Part shown: positions 1 to 12,240 of the stretch, piece by piece
Position numbering within the stretch: position 1 is the stretch's first letter
Layout: each line of letters starts with the position of its first letter
Assembly (NCBI RefSeq): GCF_018691265.1
Contig: NW_024881327.1
Span: forward strand, 20,515,936-20,579,935
Direction of reading: 5' to 3'
Source: Tyto alba
Lineage: Eukaryota; Chordata; Aves; Strigiformes; Tytonidae
Length of the DNA stretch: 64,000 nucleotides
Translations under genes and position numbers: made by a program
Notes under the pieces: generated by a model
Seen by the model: only the letters and a program-made list of their open reading frames with translations
What the model was told of the DNA's origin: nothing
Databases searched by the model: none

Positions 1-1081
1 TGACCAGCTGAAAAAGGTGCACAACATTTCTTCTTCTCAGCATGGTAGTGATGTTGGCTTTTCATAATCCTGAAAAACATTGGTGCTCCCTTGTAGCAGT
101 ACTATAAGCAATTCTACCCAGTTCACAAAGGAATCTATTCTGTGTTCTTATGTGCAGGACTGAAAGCCTTCATACTGGCAGGGCCTGTCATAGCTGCTAT
201 AAATAATAGGTGGATCATCTGCAAATATAAGCTCTGGAACAAAAAATATTAAAATTGGCTGTATAAAGCTTTACAAAATATCGAAGAACTGAACTATTTT
301 CCTACTGTTAAGAATCACTATGGTCACATGCTCTTTTAGAGTATCTCCAGTAGAATTTACTCTAAACAAACGTAACTCATGAGTAGTATTTTGTTTGACT
401 AGAATTTTCATAAATGCTGTTAGTATATATTCTTTATTTCATTGTTGTATTTATCTCAAAACGGTCAGGGATTTGTTAATCTGCTTCATGCTGCCTAAAT
501 GATAAAAATCCAGTAATTCTGATAAATGTTGAACGTTACTCTTTTTCTCCCATAAGTATTTGTAGGGTTCTTTTCCGCATATGAGAGCCTCAGGTTGTCA
601 GAATGGAAACAAATCCCTTGTTCTATCTGTTGCACAGACTCAGAAAAGGGAACACTCTTTCCAGGCTGCTCAGCAATTTGTCTCAGTCCTGAACTGATGG
701 CTTAGTTCTGTGTACGAAGTAATAATTTACTGTCAGTGTGCATTCAGTTCATTATGACCGCCAGGCTGTGTGTCCGTTTCAAAAATTATGTTTGTGGTGC
801 AAAGGAATAGACTGAATTCCACATCAGTTTGCATACCATTAATCAATTTAGAGCAACTGCAAACTGGAATGCCAAGCCCCCAGGAAATTTAGCAACACCT
901 TCATCTGTAAGCACTTAGCACAATCAAAGGCAGGAAAACAGGGTTTATGAACAAGGAACCCTTAAACGATTTCTCTCTTTTATTATCTGTATTCTCCCAT
1001 GTATTGTAATGGTAATTTGCATTTTAAGGCATTCAGTCTTTTTATTGATTACTGAGCTATTAAACAGATATTGATTCTTAC
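1..1081 (-). other. UFSP2 intron segment, no exon recognised
   Basis: This sequence lies downstream, in UFSP2 sense, of the exon ending at the GTAAG donor at 1077-1081. I looked on the minus strand for the missing C-terminal blocks (GGGVLAHT-like and DPHYTG-like) and did not find them. The segment is read as intron. A stop-free minus-strand stretch near 470-700 has no family resemblance. Confidence 0.6.
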
Positions 1082-4000
1082 CTGACAAACAATATTTTTG
1101 ATGTTATTCCAAAAAGCTGATTCAAAACAAGCTGTACCTCAATTGAACCAATCCATTGCCGTGACCCAACAAATGCTGCAGGCTTGTCGCCAGCATCAAC
1201 CAGTGCCTTTGCAACATCAGAATGAAGAAGAAAAACCAGTGTCAACAACATTTAGTAGGCAATTCCACCACTTTCTGTGAACAAAGCTGGTTTACACATA
1301 TGGGAATGCGTTTTAAACCTAGCTTGTCAAAAGCAGACAAATGGATGTTGAATTCATTCATTGCAGTTCTGTTTTGGAATTGTCACTTGAATGCTAATAC
1401 AGAACAGTGCCTATTAGCACAGAATATAACACCCCAGGTCCATGGGCAGACTTCAAGCTGGGATGGTGAGCACTGTGGTGTCCGATAACGGAGTGCATCA
1501 TTTGTACTGCAGAAGCCACTTCACAGAGTGAAGCACCTGGAGTCCCAGTCAAAGCATCTCAGAAAAGGATCCATCAGGTAGTGCTCTGAGGAAGAGGCCA
1601 CTGAAATGCACGGAAGGCTGTGGTTTATTTTAAACCCTTCTCCATTCTGAGGCTTGTATGTTACATGCAGCACTGAAGGGGCCTTTCCACTCAGGATAGG
1701 AAGCCCACAGAGTCTTCTGCAGGCTACTGCCCTCTTCCAGCTGTCTAAAAGTACTACAGGACCACATGGACTTCAGCCGGTTTTAGGTGTGGACTGAGAA
1801 ATGTTCAGGAAATGCAGTTTTAACTTTAGTGCTCACATCCCTGTTGGGTATGATGAAAGCTGTTTCATGGACTGAATCAAACTTTGCTAAAAATGTTCAG
1901 TAAATAAATATAATGCAAAGAACTACTTTTAGAAGACTGAAGATAATGTGCAGTATTTTTTGCTAGGCGTACAATATTAGCTACCCAAGCCTACAGTTTT
2001 TCTTCAGTGCAGTTAACAGAAACCAACATATTCAGGTATGCGTTCAAATTCACAATAGAAAAAGAAGTGAAGGAGAGTTCAAAAAGCAGGAAAAGCCCAC
2101 TACTCTCAAAGGCAAAGTTGCAAAGGGCAGTAGTAAATCAATGCATAGCATCTGGGGACTAATCCAGCTGTCACCGAATTACAAAAGCCAGTTTTAAAAC
2201 TGATTTTAGTATGGCACACTGGGTTCTTTGTTTTCTTTCATTTGGCAAAAATGGTGGAAATGTCATAATCTGAGCTTCTAATAGAACATGAATCCAAGTA
2301 ATTATTTAGAAGACTATTTTAATGAGTCTTATATGAACAGATAATGTTACCCAACACTGATAAACATTTGGAGACAGATCTCCTATAATAAAACTTGTTA
2401 AAAAATAGTAATTTAGAACTATGATAGTTCAATTTAAGAGATAAACCAAAAACATCACACAAATCTGAAGTCTAAAATATCTAAATTTGATATTTTAAAA
2501 ATAACCTATACAAACCCTTCTAGACAAATATGCATAAAATAATTAATCTGCTTAAATGTTCTGTACCTGTTGAATCTCCTTGTGTGTTGGTATAAGTGTA
2601 TCAATGTAACCTTGGTGCTTGAACCAAGAACAGATTGTCTGCAGAGACCGATAAGCACAGCCCCAACCACTGTCATCAATCCGATCCTGCATATAGTGGT
2701 GATAACTATACACACCATGTACTAAATAAACCTGCACAGAAAGACATAATGCAAATTAATCTGATCACACTTGCGTCAGTTTTCAGAAAAGTCATATGAC
2801 TTGTCACTTGCACTGTAAAAGCTTTCAATTGGGGACTGCAAATCTTTGGAAGAGTTGAAGGGTTGATATTCACACATGATTACTCCTCCTGCTTTTGTCT
2901 CCTAAATATCTTCATTTATAGTTTTAGTTTCTTGTCCTGGTTCTGAGAAACTTTTAAAATACGTACAAAAGCATGTACATCCTTTTCCAAGAAAATGCAA
3001 TTTCTTTGGGACAAATACAGCTAAAGCAATGCCATTATGTGAGAGGCCTTTTTGCTTAAAAGGACAAATCAGTTACTCCACTTTCTCATCTATACAGTAT
3101 TGGCTATTTATCTAAATTACTTCTTTTAATAGCAAATCTCAAGTAAAACAAAAAGTACTTTCTTAGAAATGTTTCAATTTAACCTTACCGTACTGGACTC
3201 TGTACCAGGTGAATTAAGATGTAAATGTGGGTTTCTGAGATACCCATCTTTATATGGTTCATCTGGAAAATGATAAGCATTTGCTCTCTTGAAATATGGT
3301 CTGTCACAAGGCAGATCGAATAACCCGTGCAATTCCTACATGCAAGTTCAAATAAAAATAAAGAGCACAATTCAAATTTTGGATTAAAAGAAGCATCACA
3401 ATGTAAATAACAATAGAGACATAAACAATTTTAACAGCGTAGTTTAGCAAATTAATATAGTAAAATCTGCTTAATTAAATATTCAGCATGTATGTTTACT
3501 ACTAGAATAGAAAAGGATTACAGCTTTATCTATGTAGTAATATAGATACACACACTTTGAATTACTTCTTAACTAATATTGAAGACATACAAATACCATG
3601 TACTGAAACAAAGTAAAGGTACTGAGTTTATGGGTTAAGCAGATTCTGGCTATTTTTAGATCTATTAAGCACTGTTTACAACACAGCAGCCACATTTAAA
3701 GAGATATATTGTCTTATTTCACAGAGCTTAGAAGTGAAAGGAATGAGGAGATCATCTAGGATAATGTGTGTTAACACAGGTAATACATTTTACACAGATG
3801 ACCCAACGCTGAACCCAGGTACATTAGCTACAGTAACACTTAGCAATCAGCCGGTAAGAGTGAACAAAAGAGGGTAAGTAGGAAAGATTTGATGTGCCAC
3901 CAGTGCCTGAGGCCTCTGCAAATGCAAGAGATGGATTAGGTTTTATATACTCAGTAGTGCTTCACATGGAAGAAGAAAAAGAAAAATCCCCATGGCTTTG

Positions 4001-7000
4001 ACACTTCTGAGGCAGCAGAAAATTCCTTCCCCACTCTCAGTCATGTGTAACTGTGTGACCTGAACTGGTATCTGCCAGGTACACGTCTCAATCTGAAAAA
4101 ACCACCACATCAGAACATTTTTCCACCTTATCCATATTCCTTTTTCTATATGTGCCAACCCAGAAGGCAAAAACCAACCAACCAAAAGCTATCTAAGGCT
4201 GGCCAGAGCAGCCCCCCCCCAACCAACCAACCCAACACCACACAACCTCAACAAAGAAACCAAAACAAACAAACAAAAAAACCCCTAACCCTTTCAGGAC
4301 ACGTGTTAAAACCTAAAAATAATAACATGCTACAGGTAATGTGATATTCTACCACAGAAGTGGAGAAATTCAAAGAATACAGTAACAGAAGTATAATTTA
4401 GATAGGTTTTGCCTAAAACAAATGATATGTAGTTTTAAAGTTTCTATTGTCCCCTTACAAAAATGAGATCTGGCACATTTTATAAAATAACTTCTAATAA
4501 ATCAAGCTTTCACACTCAGTATACTGCTTCAGTTATAATAAAAATAAATTTTAAAAATAGCAGAATGTTAGTATTTATTGTACGTTGGCTAAAGGAAAAG
4601 TTTTACCACTGCTTCAGTTACAATAATGATAATAATTAAAAAAAAAATCAGATTCTGTTAGTATTTGTTAGCTTTACCTTTCTGTAACTTTCCAGCTGAT
4701 CATCTGAAATACCTGTAGGATACGAGATTGTTACAAGGTGATTTTTTCCTGGTAACATGAAATGAAATTGTTCTGGTACCACAATTGATGTTCCCTTCAT
4801 ATATTTCATGATACATCTTTCCATGTCAGTTAATTGCCTGTGAATTGCTTTCACCAGGAGATTTTGTACCCTGCAAAGTACAGGGAAGAATATTTAAAAA
4901 GTAGAACAGTGATGGTGGATCATTTTCTCTCATAGCTCTGATAGTTACACAATACTTATATGCATATTTGCACCTGGTCTGATGCATCCACTCCCACAAA
5001 GAACTTCACCGTGCTTTACTGAAAGCATATCTACACACAAAAACTACTTGCTGGTGATTCAACCCTCCAAAGTTCAGGTACCTTGGTCTTATATCAGAAA
5101 CACGACCATTATGAGCATTTGCTGGAATGAAAGTTACATATATGACTATCTGTGGGGGGTTTTTTGCATTTTATCCACCCTAGTTAGCATCCTTTAGAGT
5201 CAAATCCTATGGAAAAACAGAGGAAGACTGTAATGTTTTCCACCTACACAGCTGCAGCTCCTAAGGTAGTACTGGGATTATAGACTCATCAAATACACTC
5301 CAATTCTCTCTTTTATATACACTCACATACCTACAAGAATTTGTAGAACATTTTCCTGACTTTCTCAGTTCCTTGGTAAGCAATGGCTATGAGTCATCAA
5401 ATCTATCAGACATTGATAAACTGAATTTTATGTTGATAGCAAAAGGATTGTGTCTCAAGATTATTAAAGCTAACAGCTGTCTACAGGAGCTTTTATTATT
5501 TACACAGTTAAATTTCAATACAAAAGTACTATAAGCTACTTCATTAAACTGATTAATGATAGAGCTTTACTTCATTATTTCAAGAAAAAGCATAAATGAA
5601 GCTGACAAACTACAAATTCAGGAAAACACTTACTTTCCCCATGCTTCTTCTGGAGAAACAGATACAACAACATCAACTGGTAATGTCATATTTATGTAGT
5701 GATGTTCCTTATTTTCCCTTTCAATGACTGGAGCCAAAGCAGCTAATGAAGATGTCATTTCCAGCATGAGGTCTATATTGACTATCTGCTGCTGCAGAGA
5801 ATAAAGACACCAATAATACATCTCTGACAACACATGCACCATGAAGGTAAAAGTAAGATTGTAGATATTTGGTATCAAACCCAACAGTTAAATACTTGGG
5901 TTAAAAAATCCCAACAAACTAGTAATGTTAAAGACAAACTTCTACATGCTGATCTACTGTAGATGGATCTCTGTATTCACACTGAGTCTCAATTACTTTA
6001 AAAAGATTCTTTTAAGTCATGTCAATGTCTATTTGTGTACAGAAAAGCCTAGGAAGGGCAGATCTAAAAATGTTTAAGTGATAGATTGTCTGATATAATT
6101 TATTAGAGTGGTGAGACACATACCGTATCTTGTAACTTTTTATCTTTTTTTTTGCCAAGCTTTCGTTTGGTCTCATCATCTTGATCAAATCTGAAGTATC
6201 AACAGAAAGACAAATTTCAATAATATGAAATTAATCTATTAAAAAAAAAATTAAATATACTCACTGTATAAATCGTCTTATCTCCTTACAAGCAGAATCA
6301 TCAGTCAGCTCTGGAACAGTGCTCATACCATTGTTAGGCCACACATAGACTGAACTCTGGCAAATTCTTAATACGAGAACATCTGAAGACAGTTTGTTTG
6401 CAAGATCACTGAAAACATATCCTAATGCCTTTCTTGTTGATGCCTCTGAAACACAATAAGGATACAATTAGCCTAGAAAGTTCCTTCACTTTTAATAAAG
6501 CTGCTGGGCATATATTTTAAAAAAATTGTTATGTTTTGACTTGGAATAAAAACATAAGTGCTGTTATGATCAGAAAAATGGCTGTGTAAACAAAACCTGA
6601 GATAAGATTTCCCTTAGCAAGTCTGTCTCAAACATTCACACTCGTGCCTGCCTGAACAAAAGTGTACTGCTTCTCTCAGATGCTGTCAAATATGAAGAGC
6701 TGAATGAATTAGAGAAGAATAACCTACACTGCAGTCGATTCTCACATCAATAACTCTTAACCGAGCCTACAGTTGCAAATGAACTTCTATGTACAAACTT
6801 CTACATATGGTTTTATTTAATCTTTTGAATAAATCCTGGAAAGGTTCAATCCGAGTCACATGTTCCCAACTTCATATCATTATTCAGAAATACAAACCAA
6901 AAACATAACACATTTTTGGAAAAGCAGGGCCTACACTCCAGCTGCAGACCAAATTTTGGCCAACATAAACGTATAACTGTAAGACACACCCTGGTCAGCC

Positions 7001-9277
7001 CGAATCTTTATTAACAGTATAGATGGTCATTTTTCACAGCTTGACTTGGCTTTTCAAGTTTCACGCACTCCTTACAACCTGAATCAATACTGGATATGAC
7101 AGAGCAACGTTTGCACGTTACCAGAATTGTTTTCCTCATTGAGGAGATTAAAAACCAGTACTTAGAATGCAACAAGTTACACAAAGCCTAACAATCCATC
7201 AAAGACTATGCTGAGTTGTATTTCTTTAATGCATTAACTTAGATTTGGCTACTATGAGTTGACTTTTGCACTAGAAGTCCATAAAAACTACAGTATTAGA
7301 AAAATGAAACAAAACTCCTCCAAAAAGAAAATCTCACTGCCTTCAGGAGTGGCCTGCCATATTTACACACCAACAGGTGTGAACACCATGCACTTGGGCA
7401 ATCTGAATATTGTTCTGCTTCACTGTGGTTAAAAATCACTACACTGTAAACAAAGTCAAACAAATAGCCTTTCTCTGAGGATGCAATTCACAAAAAGTTG
7501 CTATGCATTAGGCCAACCTACTCAAGACTTCTATTCGACATCATGAACTGAAATGAGCCCAAGTTCCTTTTCAAGGTTCACTAGTACTGAATTCAGAGTT
7601 TGTAGTAAAGACATGCCCTTTTAAAATGCAGAATTAGCTACAGTTGAGCTAAAGACACCCTCCTTCCACACTTCACCCTATGATAGCTCAGTGGCCACTG
7701 ATCACCTTGAGCAGACTTTCTGAAGTGTCATGTTACTGTAAAAATGTGGGACTACAGAAGCCTCTTAACGCCATATGGTCTGGTCCCTTGTTGTCACATG
7801 GAACTGCAGTAGCCAATCCCACCTAAATTCAGTAGAGTAACTAGTTAGCTTGTTCATCTCTATTTCTCTAGAAAGACTGGACCACAATCTCAAAACTGTA
7901 TTGTTAATATAATCCCACTGAAACCAAACTCATTGTCTTTAAGTTGTTCTCTGTTTGCTTAGAATTTCAGTGCCAACTTTGAATTCAAAGTAAAAAGTGA
8001 TCCCAATACCATATCCTTATGTAGAAAAGATATGTAAATAAAATTAACTAAAAATCACAATTTAAACTTTAGTTCAAAATAAAATAAAACACATACAGTG
8101 GAAAAACCGTCAGAAAATTAATGTCAATGAAGAGTAACACCTTCTGTACTTAGCCTTTACAAGTATGGGAAGAAGCATTTAACATCTGGTAAAATGCCAA
8201 GAAAATAAACATCATAACTAGTTAATTAATAAAAGGTTATTTATACAAGTGTTAGGAAATCTGTTATAGTCTTATAGACACACCATCAGTAGTTGCTAGC
8301 TGAAATGCAAGATCCAATCCTCCTCTTATTCTAAAGAGTATGTCCATAGCTTCTAGAATTACCTAAGAAAAAAAAAAAAAGAAGCAATGAAAATGAAGAG
8401 CTATTTCAACATGCTTTCTCTCAAGTTACAATTGACTGTTTTTATAGCACAGTGTGCAAGTGCACCGGTAATTACTGCAGCTGCTCAGGGTACAAAAGGT
8501 CAGTGAATAAACAGGGAAGCGAGTGGCACAGCAGCACATAGTTGCCAGAGCCAGTACCTCAATTACACACGTCGTGCTGTAACACTGTCCTTAAAACACA
8601 TTTCCTATTTAAACAAGAAATTCTTAATTCTATACTCAGGAAAAGGAAAAACAAAAAAAGGTAGGGAGACACAGAACCTATAGAACCCAGGCTGAGTTCC
8701 ACATTTGACAGAAAAAACATCTGCTGACGGGAAAGATGTTTTATTTTTTGACAACGTAGCAACAACTTTCACGAACGAAGAGCAGAGCTCTGCAGGAGTG
8801 AGAAAGGATTTGGCCTTTCGATAGCGGCTCATCGCGGATGCCGAGGTTTTCCGACAAACCGCTGCCAAAAGCCACGCAGGCCGAGACGCCCGAAGTGCCC
8901 GGGGGGGCCGAACGTGGGGGTGGGGGCGCGGGAGTTCCGGGCCCTGCAGAAAGGGCCTCGTACCCTGAGCAGCCCGGGGGGGGGGGGGGGGGGGGGGCTC
9001 TGCACCTCCGCCCCAGGTGCCCCCGGGGGCCGGAGGCCCGAGCGCCGCACCAGACCCCCGCCGCCCTTTTGGGTGTGTGTGGGGGGGAAATGTCTGCTGA
9101 GGCAAGCCCCTAGCCCGAGCAGCTGCCTTGCCTTGCCCTCTCCTCCCTCCTCCTCCTCCTCCCCTCCCCGCTGAGGGCGGACCCCCTCCCCCGCGCTGCC
9201 CCCACGCGCGGGCCGCGGGGGAGGGGCGGACTCACCACGTCCGTCAGCGCCGCAGCGGGGGCCGAACCCGGCCGCAT
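1082..9277 (-). CDS. UFSP2: UFM1-specific protease 2 (partial, C-terminus outside window)
   Basis: UFSP2 is a cysteine protease of the C78 family. It matures the ubiquitin-like protein UFM1 and removes it from targets, mainly at the ER. Coding exons in transcript order are 9236-9277, 8284-8362, 6265-6445, 6124-6190, 5634-5791, 4678-4870, 3189-3335, 2567-2731 and 1082-1206. All have AG/GT borders and the phases join without a stop, giving about 385 residues against 469 in human. The order of recognisable blocks is [18 protein letters not shown], then [13 protein letters not shown], then [20 protein letters not shown], then the active-site segment [12 protein letters not shown] with Cys at about residue 314, then [19 protein letters not shown]. 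The last visible exon ends at phase 2 after FV. The Asp-Pro-His catalytic pair and the C-terminal tail should lie left of position 1. The start ATG (9275-9277) opens a 14-residue N-terminus in the CpG island. Identity is from recalled vertebrate UFSP2 and is near certain. Confidence 0.95.
2567..2731 (-). CDS. UFSP2: UFSP2 exon with the catalytic cysteine
   Basis: This 165-base, phase-0 exon encodes 55 residues. It includes [20 protein letters not shown], the signature of the UFSP papain-like fold. The nucleophile Cys codon is at 2657-2659. The acceptor reads TGTGCAG before GTT, and the donor GTAC follows CAG. The exon joins in frame to 3189-3335 upstream and 1082-1206 downstream. The residues around the Cys are intact, so nothing suggests an inactive copy. 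Confidence 0.95.
4211..4290. repeat. AAC/AACC-rich low-complexity tract
   Basis: The plus strand shows a run of nine or so C, then repeated AACCAACC and AAACAAAC units ending in AAAAAAACCCC. It lies in a UFSP2 intron between the exons at 3189-3335 and 4678-4870. It is simple-sequence DNA. A plus-strand open frame across it (4150-4344) reflects composition, not coding. Confidence 0.7.
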
Positions 9278-9780
9278 CCTCCCCGCGCAGGCGCGCTCCC
9301 GCCCAGCGGGCGGGGCCGCCCGGACCGGAGAGGGAGGGTGGGGGCAGGCACTTTGCCTCCTCACCCCCCCCCCTTTAAGGGGCGGTTGGTAGGAGCTGCG
9401 CGACGGCCGGGAGCTCTCCGCCCGTGAAGCCGTCACCATCCTGGGCCGTACCAATGCGGGGAGCCCGGGGGGGGGGGTGTGTGGTGTGGTGACGGGGATA
9501 GGCGCGACTTGTCAGCTCTGCCGGTTGAGCCTATCCGCCTCCTGAGCAACCGGCCCCCGCAGCGGTTGGGCGGCGGCCGCTGGCGCTCCCCGCCGCCTCT
9601 CGCTCCTGCCGGCCGCGGCCTCCTTGCGAGTGAGGCGCTGGCTCCGGCAAGTAGGTGCCTGCCACTCGGTTCCCTCGTGGGTGAGCGGCATTACCCTCCG
9701 CTGCCGCGCGTACCGCTGGGCCGGCGCTGGGCGGCGCGGTGCGCGGAGTTGGGCTTTCTGTCGCGTGGGCAGCCACCCGT
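8830..9780. promoter_or_regulatory. CpG island, probable bidirectional UFSP2/CFAP96 promoter
   Basis: The island is strongly G+C rich and CpG rich compared with the AT-rich flanks. It contains UFSP2 coding exon 1 (9236-9277, minus strand). On the plus side the next gene is CFAP96, whose start codon exon begins at 12152, so its noncoding first exon probably arises here. One candidate 5' exon end is the donor GTGAGC at 9681-9686. No TATA box is obvious. The long open frames on both strands here are GC-driven and not coding. The transcription start sites are inferred, not seen. Confidence 0.75.
8976..8997 (+). repeat. Homopolymer run of 22 G
   Basis: An uninterrupted run of 22 G on the plus strand follows AGCCC, inside the CpG island and UFSP2 intron 1. 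A shorter G run lies at about 9468-9477. Such tracts can form G-quadruplexes and are also prone to length error in sequencing, so the exact count should be treated cautiously. Confidence 0.85.
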
Positions 9781-12151
9781 AGCAGTACTTAATCCAGTTT
9801 TTGGGGTATCAGCGCTCTGTGGGAAAATATTTCCTCGCCTTTCCTACAGATTCTTGGGGAGACGCTCCGGAACCGCGCCTGCCTGCCCGCTGACACCAGC
9901 ACTGCTGTTGATTCAAGGCCAGGAGGTCCAGAGATCCTTCACATTAATCCCTTGATCAACGATCTATGCTTTACACTGTAGAATTTAACTTCAGGTCTAT
10001 TTATGTTCGATAAGCTATTCCTGTTCTCAGTAATGCCAACTAGCTTCATAACAGTGAGCCCTTGTTTCCAAGGGTCAGTTTTCTGTCATCTCCTTCCAGT
10101 GGTATTTGTTGTCTCCTGCCCTTTGGCTCCTTACCTGATGTTTAGATCTACCAATAATTGAAGAACAGTACTGAATTTGTTACTGGAAATTGGTAGTTAA
10201 TTCACTTTCTAAGACTCAATTTTGGAGTTGTAGAAGGCAGGCATTCTTTATTACAGCGCCGGACACCCAGGGGATAGCTCCTCCTAATGTGTGTGTGTGA
10301 GAATGAAATCAACAAGCATTTATACTACCTTAATGATACCTATTCATTGCATTTTTATCATATAACTTTTCTGAGAACTCATTTAGCATATGTTAATGTA
10401 TCTTGCACATGTCAGTTGGAGTCTTCGGGTGGCCGTTGGGGGTCTTCAGAGGAAGGCTCGTAGTCTTCTTCACTGTGTTCACCAGTTGACCCTTACTTCT
10501 GCGCAAACTCAGTCCAGTGGTCAAGTACATCGTGTCTTTCAAGGCTGGCCTGGTCTCGTTTTGTTGCTAATTTGCAGCTTCTTTATGTTTGCACCTGCCA
10601 CTACAAGGCCAAACCGTCTCCAGTAAGATTATTTATGAGTGCCTTATTCTACAGTTATTCCAACTATTCCTCAAAAGATCAGTATTTGTTCTGCAACACA
10701 ACTGTTAAATGGTTAAAACATCTTAAATGGATCTTAATAATTCTATTCCACAAATACCGATTTTCTAATAATCTTAGTTTGCAGTTATGAAGTTCACCTG
10801 ATGAAGTGGTGGTCATTTTACACTGTGTACCTCCACAGGTTGCAAAAAAAATTGCTTCAAACTGAAAACTTCAGCATGCTGTCCATCTTGTGTGCTCAGA
10901 ACAAGCAAAATGTGGCTAGCCCTTCCATTGTACAGTGTTCCATCGTATTTTATTAATAAAATATATTTTTAGATTTATATAAAGTAGTATACATTTTATT
11001 ATACAATATTTTTATATTTATATAAAAACAATACACAACATATATTTTATATTTATATTGCAATTAAATACATTCTATTTATATTATTATATAGATTTCC
11101 AGTGCTCTGCTGCTGCTTTTCTGCTCTGCACCCACATGCCAGATACAGCTAACGTGATAATAATCCCTCATAGTATTCTGCTGCCCAAGTTATTTTCATT
11201 CCTATATTCCATCTTGCCTTTTCCCCCATAGTTAATACCAACTTGGGACTTGATCTACATTCTCTTTAATCTGTATTTTACCGTAATGTCTTCCCTGTCC
11301 TCTTTCGAGCTGTATGGACACAGATACTTCAGCTATTTGTTTGCACATCCTTGATTTTTTTGATATTATATTTCATTACTTTCAAGATACAGCTTTCCTA
11401 ACATGTTAACCAATTTCTTCTACCTTAATTTCCATTTCTGGCGAATTTATCATATATTGTTATCTTCCTCCTGTGGATTCTGATTCCCATCTCTACTAGT
11501 TTTCACTCTGGGAATCAGATCCCTGGTAATCTTAGTGCTAAGCCTGCTCTCTGTTCAAGCCCTTGAGTTCCTTACGCTTGTCAACTAGGCATTTTCCTTA
11601 GTTGTGTCAGGCTCCAATGAGGGTAATGATGAGGAAAAATTAACATTTACTGTAAATCATTTGCATTAAAACCAAGAAGAAGTTGTAGATATTTACCATG
11701 ACCAGTCCTTGGATTAGTTAGAGGGCTTCCAAAATTCCACTTTTATGTTTTACCCCAGATTTGTCCGTATGCTGGCGTTCCGTACCATTGGTAGAGAGAA
11801 CTCACCAGATGAAGAAGGCTGCTCAGCATGTTTTATTGCTACTGTTAATGCCACCAAAACCTCTCATCTTTGTACTCTGAAGATAGCTGTCAAAAAATTT
11901 CACCCCTAACTATGTAAATTCAGTAAGAGTTGCACCAGTTGTATTACAAACGCATTTGATTTTCTCTCTCTGCTTATGCTTTGAATTTGCTTAACAGAGG
12001 AGAAATAATGGTGTCTAAATCCCACATAGTCCATTTGTCCCATAAGCACCAAAACTGTCAATCATATTGTAGATTGCTTTCTTCAGATTAATTTATTGCT
12101 AATATTTTAAACCAAAACTTCTTGAATTTTACTTAAACTTTTTCTTTACAG
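9681..12151 (+). other. CFAP96 upstream region / probable 5' intron
   Basis: This lies between the CpG island and the exon carrying the CFAP96 start codon. Beyond the AT-rich block I see nothing recognisable. Short open frames (for example 10390-10626) lack homology I know and are not flanked by convincing splice sites. Confidence 0.5.
10950..11097. repeat. AT-rich low-complexity block
   Basis: An almost pure A/T stretch of TATTTATAT-like units lies in the probable first intron or upstream region of CFAP96. No coding potential or element ends are seen. Confidence 0.65.
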
Positions 12152-12240
12152 GTGTGGACTGCTTATAGACTTTTGCAGTAGAACAAATAAGCAAGGATAC
12201 TTCAACCATTTTAGTGCAGTGCACTGTCACAGGTCCAGCC
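12152..12240 (+). other. CFAP96: CFAP96 5' UTR part of start-codon exon
   Basis: A pyrimidine-rich acceptor (TTTTTCTTTACAG) ends at 12151, and 89 noncoding bases precede the ATG at 12241. This implies at least one upstream noncoding exon, probably in the CpG island. That exon is not pinned down. Confidence 0.6.

Noticed and set aside
1098..1488. Plus-strand open frames at 1098-1280 and 1222-1488
   Set aside because: They are antisense shadows of, or adjacent to, the UFSP2 exon 1082-1206, whose minus-strand frame is clearly conserved.
8605..9955. Several long GC-rich open frames on both strands (for example 8605-9105 minus, 9479-9955 plus)
   Set aside because: They are Pro/Gly/Arg-rich translations of a CpG island, overlap one another, and lack homology. 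Only 9236-9277 is supported as coding.
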